NCBI RefSeq assembly: GCF_000003815.2
Contig: NC_049997.1
Location: 5,215,082-5,277,081, forward strand
Origin: Branchiostoma floridae
Taxonomy: Eukaryota > Chordata > Leptocardii > Amphioxiformes > Branchiostomatidae
Length of the DNA: 62,000 nt
Reading direction: 5' to 3'
Below are positions 35,301-48,100 of this stretch, piece by piece. The stretch's first letter is position 1. Every line of letters begins with the position of its first letter. The position numbers and the translations under genes are program-made. The notes under the pieces are model-generated. The model did not search any database. It was not told the DNA's origin and saw only the letters and a list, made by a program, of their open reading frames with translations.

Positions 35301-38300
35301 ACTGGTAAGGAGTGCTTCGGAATTTTTACTTTGTTTCCGCTTCCAAGACGAATATTTAAGTATCTGGCCGCGAACTGCACATTTGAAAGATTCCCATACC
35401 ATGTGAGGATTGGCTGAACCGTTATTGAACAAAAAGAATTCTGAAATGAAGCTAGAGATCTCCTACATTTTCATCTTGCATCATATTCCAATTATGACAG
35501 GTCACACAATTTTGTTTACTGTTTGGTCGCTCATCAATCGTCAAGCAAAAAACGAAAGGCGATAATATACTCGCACTCATCAGAAAGGTCTTGACCACCA
35601 ATCTTTTCTGATGGTCTGGCCCGCCCATCAATTTCCACCCACTGGGAGTCACACGCGGTCGCTGAATCACATACCCGCGGGAAAATTCAGCTTGCTTAGC
35701 TACGTGCTAGCCTCTACCAGGCTCCGCGGATCGGTGGTCTAAGTATAGTAGAAATCAGACAGGCCAGGTAGACAGACCTGTTAGATAGACAACCCAGCTC
35801 TTTCATAAAACCCCAGCTTGTGCACTGCTCGCGCACTGCACACACCAGCGTCTGCACTGCTCGCGCACTACTAATACACCAGCGTCTGCACTGCTCGCGC
35901 ACTGCTTCAACCAGCGTGTACACTGCTCGCGCACAACACACACTTGTAAGCGTCTGCACTGCTCGCGCACTGCTTACACCAGCTTGTGCACTGCTCGCGC
36001 ACAACACACACCAGCTCGTACACTGCTCGCTCACTGCGTACACCAGCTTGTGCACTGCTCGCTCACCGCTCACGACCAGCGTGTGCACTGCTCGCGCACT
36101 GCTTACACCAGCATCTGCACTGCTCGCGCACTGCATACACCAGCGTGTGTAATGCTCTCTCACCGCTTACACCAGCGTGTGCACTGCTCGCGCACTGCTT
36201 ACACCGGCGTGTGCACTACTCACACACCGCGTACACACGTGTCGCTCTGATCTTTCGTAGCAAATGACTTCATGCAAAAAACAGACAGACGACGAAAGCA
36301 CGTTCGCGGTGACATGATTTCGCGATGGAAAGATCGGCACTGAAATAAAAGCACCGCAAACATTTAAACGAAAAACAGTATTTCATCCGTGTTAAAGCTA
36401 TACTACGTAATTTTTTGGAGTGACCACTCAGAACGAGACCCTCCTGGCTGTAAACAACAACTTCAGGCCTCCAGTAGGCACCCTAGGGGGTAGGGTAATG
36501 AGTTCATCACACTCCGGCTGGCTACAGGGAAAATCCTCTTCTTTGAAAACACTCAATTTTTTTCACTTCAGATCTATAGGATATAATCATGCACTTAGTA
36601 TATTTTGTAGGGTATCAATAAGCTGAGGTTACATTCCCTTCGAAACTGCAAGAAATCTTGCAAAGTTTACGTTTTACAAAAAAGCATGGCGAAACTGTCA
36701 TCAGACACCCCACTGTGCAGTCAGGCACGCAAGTCAGCGATAAGCCAGATATGGGCATTTTCCCCCAGGAAGCATTGAGGTCCATGTAGGAAGATCACAG
36801 TTTGTAGACATGATAGATAGATGGTTTATTGCGCAACATTTGCATCAGTGACAATGTATGGCAATGTATATACAATAAAAGTTACATTCTAATACTACAC
36901 ATATACGTTATATCACAACACTTTCAGTTACTACAATGCTAGTGGACTATATCGAGTGGAATACGGTAGGTAGGTAACAAAGGGAACAGTTACATATATG
37001 AGTATTTCTATTCTACTATGTGACATAATATTGTCAAAAACCATTTAGGAATGGTACAGTTTCTTTTTTGCATGGCATGATAAATGTATTGACCTAGGTG
37101 GATAGATATGGAATCATGACATGATAAAAGTACATTGAAGATGTCACCACTTGTGTGTGGTAGAGATATATTTGACATACATGTGATTGATTGCATTAAC
37201 ATTTGTCTTTCTTCATTGTATGCAGGGTAAGTCATAACGAAATGATACTCATCTTTGATACTAGTATCATCTTGACATGAAGGACATAGTCTCTGATCTG
37301 TTGGTATATTATGGTGGCGACCTTTTTCGAGGCAGTGTGTACCTATTCTCAGTTTGGTAATGCTATTCACAAAATTTTTGTTTTGCATAGATAAGAGGTA
37401 GTTTTCCATTCCAAACTGAGCTTTTATTTTAGAATACACTTTGAGTTTATTGTTGTTTCTTATTTTTTGTCTCCATTCAGAGAGGAATGTGTCCTTCATG
37501 CGTTCCTTAAACATGTCTGTATGATGCACTGATGTTGCAACTTCTCTCACTGAGTCTTGGTATTCAATGCTAAAGTGTAGATTTAGCTTACTATGTAAAG
37601 AAATGGCAGACAAATCTACTTTTTGTGATGTCAAATATTACGTAGTATAGCTTTAAGTGGAGATACGACACGACAATACGCGCCGGAACAAGTGCTCAAC
37701 ACTTTCATGGTCGCATGTAGTCTGATTATGATTATCCCTATCCAGACAGGCCTTTTTTGCATTTGGGGGAGGGCTCATTCGCAGCCCCTCTTCATAATTT
37801 CAAAACGGCGTTTTGTACGATCACCAAATCTGCAAGGTGTTATGTGCTTTTTACGTTTTATAAATCCTATCATTTCTATTTCATTATTATGTACGATGAC
37901 GTAATTATGGCGTCATTAAGTTTTCTTTATTGGCTATTTCGGTCTGAATAGGGAATTCCCATAATATATCGAGGTATTTAACAAAAGGAACAATAAATGG
38001 TTTATTGTGAATATTTAAGTCATCTGAATTCTGCTGTCAACAAGACGTCACAATGGCGTCATAAACTGACGTCATATGTATTGTAGCTATCGCTTAACTT
38101 TAGAATGCTGAATGGATGTGGTTAAGTATTGTTTGATTAAAGCTACGTAGGTTCCGTGTTCGAAGAAAGACAAAGAATCCATAATTGGGAGACATGAATT
38201 TTAATAAGAAGTTTATTTGAAAGTTCATGCCCGAGGGCAAATTGCAAGTGCATGGTGTAAACATATGAGGTATACAAGTAACAATGAACAGTTATAAACA

Positions 38301-41300
38301 ATATTCTACTCTAATAGGGGCGAGTAGAACAGAAAGAAACAAACTTGCCGACACCCGGGATCGAACCCGGATTACAAATCAAGCACGCTGCCGGTGTCGC
38401 CACAAATGCTCAGAGCTCCTTGGCAAGGACGGTAGGCGGTACTTGAACCCCACTGTTTTTAATAACGAATTTAGAATCGCAACTGTGCTGACTTCATTCC
38501 CTTTTTACTGAATCTCTTGGCTAGGAAGTTTTCACGGAGGCTTCTGAAGAGTTGTACAGTGCCACCAAAAACCGCGCTTTCTTTAAAGAGATCAAGATCC
38601 TTATCCCGAAGACATGGTCCAAGAAAGAGGAATACTTGCTTGCCGGAACCGAGACCTTCGAGCGGGCTAATATCAGGTAGACTACCTTTCAGTGCTTTCA
38701 CATTCTTGGCTATATATGTTTGAATTCTTCATCAGTCAGATATGCTATATCGTTAAATATACTGGGAAACTAATTGACATAAAATGTGCAGAAATTAGCC
38801 TAATACTGTCAATTTCTTTATTGATTATGGTGATTGGTCCATAAGCCTCATCAAATGGTGCTAATAGCACCTTTCTACGACTTAAGATTAAAAAAAAAAC
38901 ATTTTAGGCTTGGGCTCACTGTCAATTCAATGCTTAACTGTGGGGCAAAATTGCTCTCGGAAGCATGTTGGAGGACCGAGTTTTTTACCTTCCCGATATC
39001 GTAGACGGGGGAAATTTTCAAAACATACTAACCTTACTTTGTACTACCTTTGTGCTAACCTTACTTTGTACTACCTAAGTCCAGCCTTTTAAAAATGGTA
39101 ATTGTGATAAACTTTGTGTGTGGGCCTCTCTATAAGTAGCTCAGTAGAATAATTCTTCATCAGTGACTCTTGAAAACACGTAAAACAATGCCTAGGTATC
39201 GTTGAAGCTAATCTGTTTTTGCCATGGCATTACAGGTTCCGTAAAGTATCTAACGGAATAGTATATTTCCTCCTTATCTTTCAATGTTTCAAACTCAATT
39301 GTAAAATTTGAAAAAATTGAAAAATAACCTTGTGCAACGAACCTTGTTTTCAGAGTTGACCTGTCGAACCCACGTGTGCGTCCGGACACACCTTATGTGT
39401 CGACTAAGGATGGATGCGGATATCCAGGCGACTTCATGCATCTCACGCCTGACTACCTGGTCAAAATGCATCATGCAGTACTAAACTGGGGCCCTTACAG
39501 TAAGTTGTCTTCAGATTGAATTTGTAAACACCATGTATATTGCAAGCCGTCATGCAAATTGATAACAAACTCCAACAAGATTTTGGAGAAAAGAGGAAAC
39601 AATGGCACTGTGGCCCCATGCCCTAACCATGTACCCCTTACTATGGAGAGCAGGTCCCCTGGCAAGCATAATTCCCTGACTGGCCTAGGATGCTATTGGG
39701 TGACATGTGGACACAGTTGTCGCTTTGAAGAACAGGAGAAAACCAATGCACGCACGGATGACATCCATTAAATAAGTCAGTGTGTCCCAAACAACAAAAT
39801 AGGGGGTGCTAGGCAAGTGAACGTGTACATCAATCGTGCTATAGTGGCAATTCTCTTACAGTTATAGAATTAAGCTTTCTGTCTTTTTTTCTAAAGTATA
39901 TATCAGAAGACGAATCCAGTCAAGAACACGATTAAAACAAATTTTATGGCTTCCTTAGGTAAAACGATTCTTCATGAATGGGGCCACCTTCGCTGGGGTG
40001 TGTTCGACGAGTATTCTAGTCCGGGCTACCCACGGTTCTACATGGCGTCGACAGGGGGCATCAAACCCACCCAATGTTCCGCCAAGATTCCAGGGAACCC
40101 CAGAAAAATTGTCAACGGTTTACCCTGGACCTGTCGGATGAACCATAGCTCTGGAATCTACGAGGAAACTTGCCATTTCAACGTCTATCACTTCATCAAC
40201 GAAGCGACCGGATCTTACATGTGCTATCAGTACCTTGCCGAAGTGAGTCTTCTCCTGATATTGTCTCTTCTAATTTCTCGTTTAACGTTAAGGTAGGGCG
40301 TTTAATAACCAATAGGTTTGGGGTTCGAATCCGTTGTTATGTCACCGATCTTGCGCTCTTAGGATAGACACTTAACACGACTTGAAAAGAGTAGATAGCA
40401 ACATCTCGAGTACGTTAAAGAACGCAAAACACTTATCAAGAAGAGGCCCTTCCTACTGTGACTGGTTCAAACCATACAGACCAATGGCCACATCTTTGAC
40501 AATTACTGTCGTATTGAGGTCACTTCAGATAGCGCCGAATGGCAGTCGCTCCAGACCATTGTTATTCGAATTCAGCCCCACCTAGTGTAAGATTCTCGCA
40601 ATATCTTGCTTCGAAAAGAGAGTAGTCGGACCACCCAATAATAATAATCTACAGAACACAGAGATGTAGAAGTAGTTTATGCGCAGACGGTAGTTCCGGA
40701 ATTCCCCTTACAATACACAATTGGTTAACCAGTTTTGGCACTTTTCAAACGCCACAAATATTTCTTACCTTTTCTTATACACTTCAACAAATGGGTCTAG
40801 GCTCTACCAGATGCTTATAAATCGATGAATAGTTTGACGTTTTGATCGTCTTAACCCTATATCCAGACCAGGCTAATTTTGTCATCCCTGGACCGGGGGG
40901 AGGGGGCTTTTCAGGCCCACCCATTCTGACTCCTGTAACTCTAAAACATATTATCATATGGCCACCACATTTTTAGAGAATGATGCAGACATAATATGTG
41001 ACGATTTTAAAAAAAATTACGCAACGATGACGTAATATTACGCAATTATGACGTCATCAATATGACTTTGTTAATTGGACCCGTGAAAAGGGGGTATTCC
41101 CATAAAACTTCAAGGTATGCTACAAAATGTAACAGCAATTGTAGATAACAGAATAATAATGTTTATTACGACTTATGTTGCCAATAGCAACATCAATGAC
41201 GTCAGCATGACGTCATAAAATGACGCCATGCATATATATAACATACCTTTTGCGCTCCGCCATCTTATGTGCGCGTCCTTTAATTGTCAAAAATACATTT

Positions 41301-44300
41301 TTGGCGATAAATAATCCCATAAGACAATGGAAATAGACTAAAAGCGTTCATTTAAACGTTTTTGGATGAAAAATGCGTGGTAGTTACAACTTATTAGGGA
41401 TAATAAGCTACTTATTCTTGATCTGGTCATACGGTCCGCCATCTAGGATTTTGGCTCGTGACGCTCATCAGATTAGCAAAATTTATGCATAATTAATCAT
41501 AAAAAATATTCTACATAACTTAAGATTTTATTTATGTAAGAAAAAGCAGTAATATACCAAATAAACGTTAAAAATACATTGTTAAAACCGAAATTAGCGA
41601 TTTTAGTCAAAAGTGCCTGTCAACAAACGGTTGCCATGGCAACAGCAAACATGGAAAATTTTTCAAACTTTATAAAATTGTCGCTAACTAAATTTTAGGA
41701 AACCTCACTAACTTTGGTGGCTCTAGCGTGAGCCGTTCTGGCGTTATGCGACATCAAAGTTGGCGCAGCCCTCACCCCCCCTTCTCAATAGGGTTTAGGT
41801 GTCATGCTCGAGATTATTTACAATTCACAACCATGCATTTTTACATTTGTAGGTGACCGATTTCTGTCACAGTGACCCGGACGGAGATCCGCTGTCCTAC
41901 CATAACCGCGAGGCGCCCAACGTGCATAACGCCATGTGCCAACACCAAAGTACCTGGGACGTCATGAACAAACACCGAGACTTCGCCAGTGGTGCCAACC
42001 CTCCTAGAGCAGTCGATTCTACACAACCCAGCTTCATTATGTTGCAAGAGAGTGAACCCAGGAGAGTCCTGGTTTTGGATATGTCGGCAACCATGGAGGT
42101 AACTGCTCAATAAGCCTTCTCACACTAGTTAACACGCATGCGCGGGTTAACCCTATCCATACTGGGCTTTTTGGCATTCCCTGGCATTCCCCCCCTTCGT
42201 ATTTTCAAAACGGCTTACTGTACGATCGCCAAATTTGGAGGGGGACTTGTGCTCGTCGAGTTTTCTACTTCCTGAAATTTCATATCATTATGACGTAATT
42301 ATGACGTCATTAATTGATTTTTTCGGCTAAAAGGGGAAATTCCCATATACCTAAATATTTCACACATAAAATTACCAATAAAGGTTTCTTATCAAAATTT
42401 CAGTGTTATAAGACTTTTGTTGTCAAACGCCGATGCAACGACATCAAAATGACGTCATCAAATGACGTCATCTGTAGCTTAGCTATCCGCCATCTTGGAT
42501 CATCAACCTTGAATGTCTTAAGATCCATTTTTTTCAACATAGAACGCTAAAACCCGATGAAAATGGATTGAAAACGTTCACATGAATGTTTTCTGCAAGA
42601 AAATACCAAGTATTAATGAAATCTGAGTGAAAATAAGCTGGTTATACTTTTCATCATAATATATTCGGCCATTTTGGATTTTGACCAATTACGTCATCTC
42701 ATTAGCATAAGTTATGACTATTTAATTATTAATGTTCAACTAAGATGTGTTAGATATTAAAGATATATGAAAGAAGTTTAGTTTAGCAAGAAAATCTTAA
42801 AATTCCATTATTGAAACCAAAATTAGTAATTTTGGGAAAATTTGTCTTTCAGAAAATTGTTGCCAATAATATTTTTAGGAAAAGTCACCAAGTTTGGTTG
42901 TTCTAGCACAAGCCGTTTGGGAGCTATATGACGTCAAAGTTGGTGTAGGCACTATTAGCCCCTCCTCCAGGAACTCTGGGTAATATGTCAAAGTTGACAG
43001 CCCCAGAAAATCAACATTCCGCCATTTTGCAGGCGCCATTACGTTCCGCACATTGTTACAAAAATCGAAACAATGGTAGAGACGAGACTGTTGACGTCTG
43101 AGGGCCTTCAACTTTGACATATTACCCAGAGTTCCGCGCATGCGTGGTAACTAGTGTGAGAAGGCTTATTTAGTATCATACTCTAAATGATGTAAATGCC
43201 AAATTCTTTATTCACATGTTAAACTGTCCTGCCTACTAAGTAAATTCTTGTTAGATATGAATGTACAACTGACTTCTGTTGTGAAGCTCTTCTCCTGATA
43301 TCAGATACGTTTATGGACATTCCAAACATCTTACTGGTAGCATAATGATAGCATATATATAAATTGAACACATTGTCCTAAACTTGTAAGATTAGATTGA
43401 ACTTATACATCTGTTGAAAAATTAGCCACTGTAAAGAAGCGTTAACCACCAGGTTAAATACCATAGTACAATGCTAAACTTTCTTTCAACACAAAGGTAT
43501 ATTCGAATCAAATTTTCAACGACCACTGAAGCCTTCTTTAGGATCAATACTGATGACCAATCACTTCAGAACGTTATCTTATTAACACATTAACACGTGG
43601 CATGATGTCAGCAACTGATCCGTGCATAACTATGAGTTGGAAGAAAGTTTAGCATTGTACTAAGATTATTACCATAACAGATGAGCTTCCATGAGCAAGT
43701 AAATTTTATGGATGACATCCTATGCAGAATGCAAAAATAATGAGATGTGAAAGGAACAAGTGAAAAAAACAAGATGGGTACAAAAAACAAGATGGCTAAA
43801 TTTCTAAACTTGTCACTATAAACGTCGTAACAAGAGTTGAAGTAACAAAACGTGTCATCACAACTAACAAGACATGCATCCTTGTATTCAAGAAGTGAAC
43901 TAGTGTAGTAAAAGTGTGGTACTCTGATATCACTCGCCAAGTTAGCAACTACATTCATGGCTGCAATATTGGTTTCACTTTTACAACTATCCAACAAGTT
44001 TCACTTCTACATCTACAGTCATGGCTACCTCCGTAGAGTTACTTCTACAAGTATTAGGCTACAACACAGTATGTTTGGAAATTTCGGTCTATCTGACCAT
44101 CCCCGAAGAAGAAAAAAAAACAAATCAGGTGAATATTAATGAGCGCGCTGATGTCATCCATATAATATTATTGCAGGGTTGTGTTGGAAGAAGGTTTATC
44201 ATTGTAATCTTATGATTATTAATGACACACTCAGATGATTATCAGCCTAAATATCATTGCATTATTGCAGGGCGAACCGATCCGCCGGTTGAGTCAGGTG

Positions 44301-45115
44301 GCAACGAGGTTCATCCGTTATACAGTACCATTCGGTACCTCCTTGGGCATCGCCATCTTCTCCAGTGATGCTATACTAACCCATCCAGTAGTGAGGTATA
44401 ACATACTTGAAGTTTGTTTTGTATTTTGCTAGTATATGTATACATTTTTTTGCGGTGCATCCATCATATAAGTGTTACCTTAATCATCTGAGCATTTGAT
44501 GACAATTAGTGTCTGTTTCGTTGGTGTGGCGTATCTGGTACACGTAACGCGTTGAGATGTTATAACTTCTGAACTGTATGCAGCGACACCTGTCCTGCAG
44601 TACAATGTGAACCAGTCAGAATTGCCCTGAAGAAGGTGACAGACGGTCACCGAAACGTCGGTGTGAATAAAACAATGGCTGTGTAAAAAGAGTCTCTTTA
44701 TTCAGTTATAACTTCTTATTCCGGGGAATACAACGCTTTGAGATATTACAACACTGCAGTATATACATATCAATAGTCTGTATCTATTTTTAGGGTCAAC
44801 TCTACGGCTGTCCGCGACAGCTTAATTGCAACGATTCCTCTTAATCCTCCGGTGGCACATGCATGGGTGTGGTCTCCTCAAAGGAATCGAGGTAAGAGTT
44901 TGAGTCGAGGTTCATATTCCATAGATAGTCAAAATATGTCAGTAGGAGACTTCAACAAATACCTGTATCAAGAATCACTCTCACTACGCCAACACCAATA
45001 AAATGTGCACGCGCCGAGGTACATATGTGACCATCGAATGTGAAATTTAATACACACCAACCACTCCAAGCTTTCAGATTGCCGTTCGGTTGTCATCTAG
45101 GTATGGCTCGTCATT

Positions 45116-45148
<33 letters not shown>

Positions 45149-48100
45149 CAGCGGATGTTCACAAAATTTGGAATGCCATGTAGCATAAACAGAACACAAT
45201 AGCATTAAGATATTTCACTTAGTTGTCATATATAGTGAAGAATTTCAAAAAATTCCATTTCTTCCACAGTATGACGCAAATACATATAATCTATAGCTGG
45301 TTGAATATTGGCAGATACAAATGTTTCAAACAAGTACATACTTTTCATAATCATTACGAAGGTCATATAATGCATCTAAGTGGTAAATGACAGACGTTGC
45401 TATTGCTGACATGTGCAAGTTATGGATTGTGCACATAACAGTGAATAGATTATGCAAATGTAAAGGCGTTTCAATAATCATAGTTTTTAATGGAGGTATA
45501 GGATTTCCGAACTCTTGTAGGCAGGATAGATTGCACGTTTTTATCTGCTTTTGGAAAAAGGTGTACTACCGACGGGGGTTACGTCTTGAGGTTGTGCATG
45601 TGTGTTTGCACCTTTAACTTAAGATATTGTTGATGGAATATCAATGTACGATTAGAATGTCTATAGATTGTACCAAGGGCACCGTCAATGTACCGAAGTC
45701 GACCTTGGTACAGAATGCAATACATTGACTCTTTCTAGCTTGTTGTGTGACGGAGTCACTTTTAAAAATTTAAAAGTGCCCGCGAGAGACCCATTCCTGG
45801 GAAGTAAAAAGTTCAGAGGAATGTCCATGACATGTCCTGTTTTTAGTTTTGGGGTGGTTAAAAGAGTTGGGATCACTCTTTAAGACTCCGCCTCCTTAAA
45901 CGTGGTGTCAGAAGTGGGATGCTCGCCGAAGGAAAGACAACGCTCCAGTAGTACCCATGCAATAAAGACAGATTTCTACATCCAAGGGAATAGTAGAGTT
46001 ACTAGACCGATTTTCGTTAGCTTATGACGCAAGCTGACAGAGTTGCTATTAACAAAGGGCATGGGTCATCCTCTGTCCTGGACTCCCTACGTGTGAGTCT
46101 CTCCGCTGTATCTAGGTCACTCGTCGACACAGCGTACAGCGACTCCATCACATAGCCATACCGAATATATATTCTCAACCCGTTCATTTGAAAGGCACTA
46201 GAGGCTGTAGGACATCCACAAGGTGGCCGCATTCTCCTTGTCACGGCTGGGCAGGAAGATGGAGACCCGCGAATTCGGGACGTGATGCCAGATCTTCGTA
46301 GGAAGAAAGTCATCGTCGATACGATTGCCTATGGTAGAGACGCCGATCCACTGTTGCAGAGCCTGGCGCAGGAGACAGGGGGAGACTCGTTCTTTTCCGG
46401 AATTCACGACTCAGCAGCCTTGGACAGTGCTTTCACTGCCACTTTCGGAGCTATGTTGGAAGGGAGGCCCACACCATTCCCGGTAACAAATGTGGTATGT
46501 TTAGAAATAAATATCTCTTTAGCGGACGCGCGTACGGCAATTTTGATAACATTTTCTGAATCAGCGTAGAAAGTTGAGCTTAGTAAGTTGGTCAAAGTGA
46601 GTGTGAAAGAATCAAGTCAACATACTTCTCTCGAGCAATTGATGACGTAACGTCGTGTGTGGCGTAACTGGTAGAGTGTTGGACTCAGAACCTCTAGGTC
46701 CTGAGTTCGATACTCACAGTGCTCCCAAAGTTGTTACCTTGCCTGGAAAGACACTAGATACGACGCTTCGCTCNNNNNNNNNNNNNNNNNNNNNNNNNNN
46801 NNNNNNNNNNNNNNNNNNNNNNNNNNNNNNNNNNNNNNNNNNNNNNNNNNNNNNNNNNNNNNNNNNNNNNNNNCTGTTTGTCATATTCTCACAGCTCTTA
46901 AGCGAAGACAAGACCGTCAGTGGTAAGCAGACCTACACTACACGCGTGTATGTGGACAGCAGTGTGGGGGAAAACACGTTTTTTTTCGTCTCCTGGCTGA
47001 ACGGACGTCGTCCCATGGTAACATTGGAGACTCCGCTTGGCCGTATGATAACCGAAGACGACCCGATGTATGACGTCACATCGGAAAGCATTACCATTGA
47101 GATACAGGGTACAGCAACGGTATGGTGATATCTTTCATTTGCAGAATAAACAATTATGACTTGATAATTGTATTCGTCTTATAAATAAGTAAAAGACAAC
47201 AGGTCAGTGACAGAATGTAAAGGATAGATTTGTTAGAATCAGCCATTTTAACAGACAGCCCCTGGTATGGGGACTTTGGAACAGAGTCCAAATGCACGGG
47301 GGGAGGGTACTGATTGTCGTCTGCCTGTTTGTGATGAGGAGTAGATAAATGTTTACCGAGTTTAAGGTACAATACAAAAAAAATGATTTTCTTTACCAAA
47401 TTAAAGGCGAAATACAAAAACCTTGATTCTTAAGCAAAATAGAACTACGTGTCTGCGATTTTTAAAAACTTTTCTCCTGACGTATTGCCATTGTTTCTAC
47501 TTTGTCGGTTGTCGGTTTGCATAAAAATTGTCACATCACATCAAAAGGATTTATCTGCATTCGATTCCCAGCCAGGAAAATGGTCCTTCAGCGTTACTAA
47601 CAGTGACTCCGATGACCAGGACATCACCATCATCGTCACATCCAACGGCAAGGAACCCATCCAGGTTACCGCACAGATCAGCGACGAGTTGCTGAACTAC
47701 TCCTCCTCTCAGCCTTCGGCCTTGAGAATCTTCGCTACGATAGAGAAGGGTTTCTCGCCTATTATAGGAGCGGTCGTGAAAGTCAACATCGAGAAGCCAC
47801 CTCATGGTGAAGTAGAGGAAGTCACGCTCATGGACAATGGGGCAGGTAATTTTTTTTCCTAATTTTTAGATTGACTTGGATTTATATCATTATTTTTTTC
47901 ATTATCATTTTAAAAGGAATCAATGATAATAGCCTTTATTGCACGATCATGCCCAACCAGGCTAAGTACATGCATATAGATACAAAAGATCGTAATACAG
48001 TACACATGGTGACATTGCGGTGGTTTCCAAGTAAAAAAAGGACTAAATCTAAAACATGAGTTTTAAAACTATTCTAATACATTATTTGGCTTCTTCTCGT

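Larger units (their letters stand above)
26850..36259 (+). mobile_element. Large DNA transposon (9.4 kb) with DDE transposase relic and nested retroelements
   Basis: Outer ends TACGAAAGA.../...TCTTTCGTA are flanked by direct repeats GCAAAT (26844-26849; 36260-36265), apparently a 6-bp target duplication. Inverted ends 26850-27307 and 35735-36259 consist of about 11 and 13 variants of a 31-32-bp unit. Inside: a broken DDE_Tnp_4/Harbinger-type transposase (28271-29136), an RT relic, a pyrimidine microsatellite, a Penelope-like fragment and an L1/Tx1-like LINE. THAP-plus-DDE_Tnp_4 transposons (Harbinger/ISL2EU-like) are known in lancelets and other invertebrates; the superfamily here is not settled because a 6-bp duplication is not typical of either. 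The insertion is in CLCA intron 1. Confidence 0.75.

Noticed and set aside
38338-38400. Functional tRNA-Thr gene
   Set aside because: TGT anticodon-like loop present, but the variable loop is missing and the anticodon stem does not pair; better explained as a SINE head.
43608-43997. 129-codon minus frame in CLCA intron 5
   Set aside because: Overlaps an inverted repeat motif and shows no family pattern.
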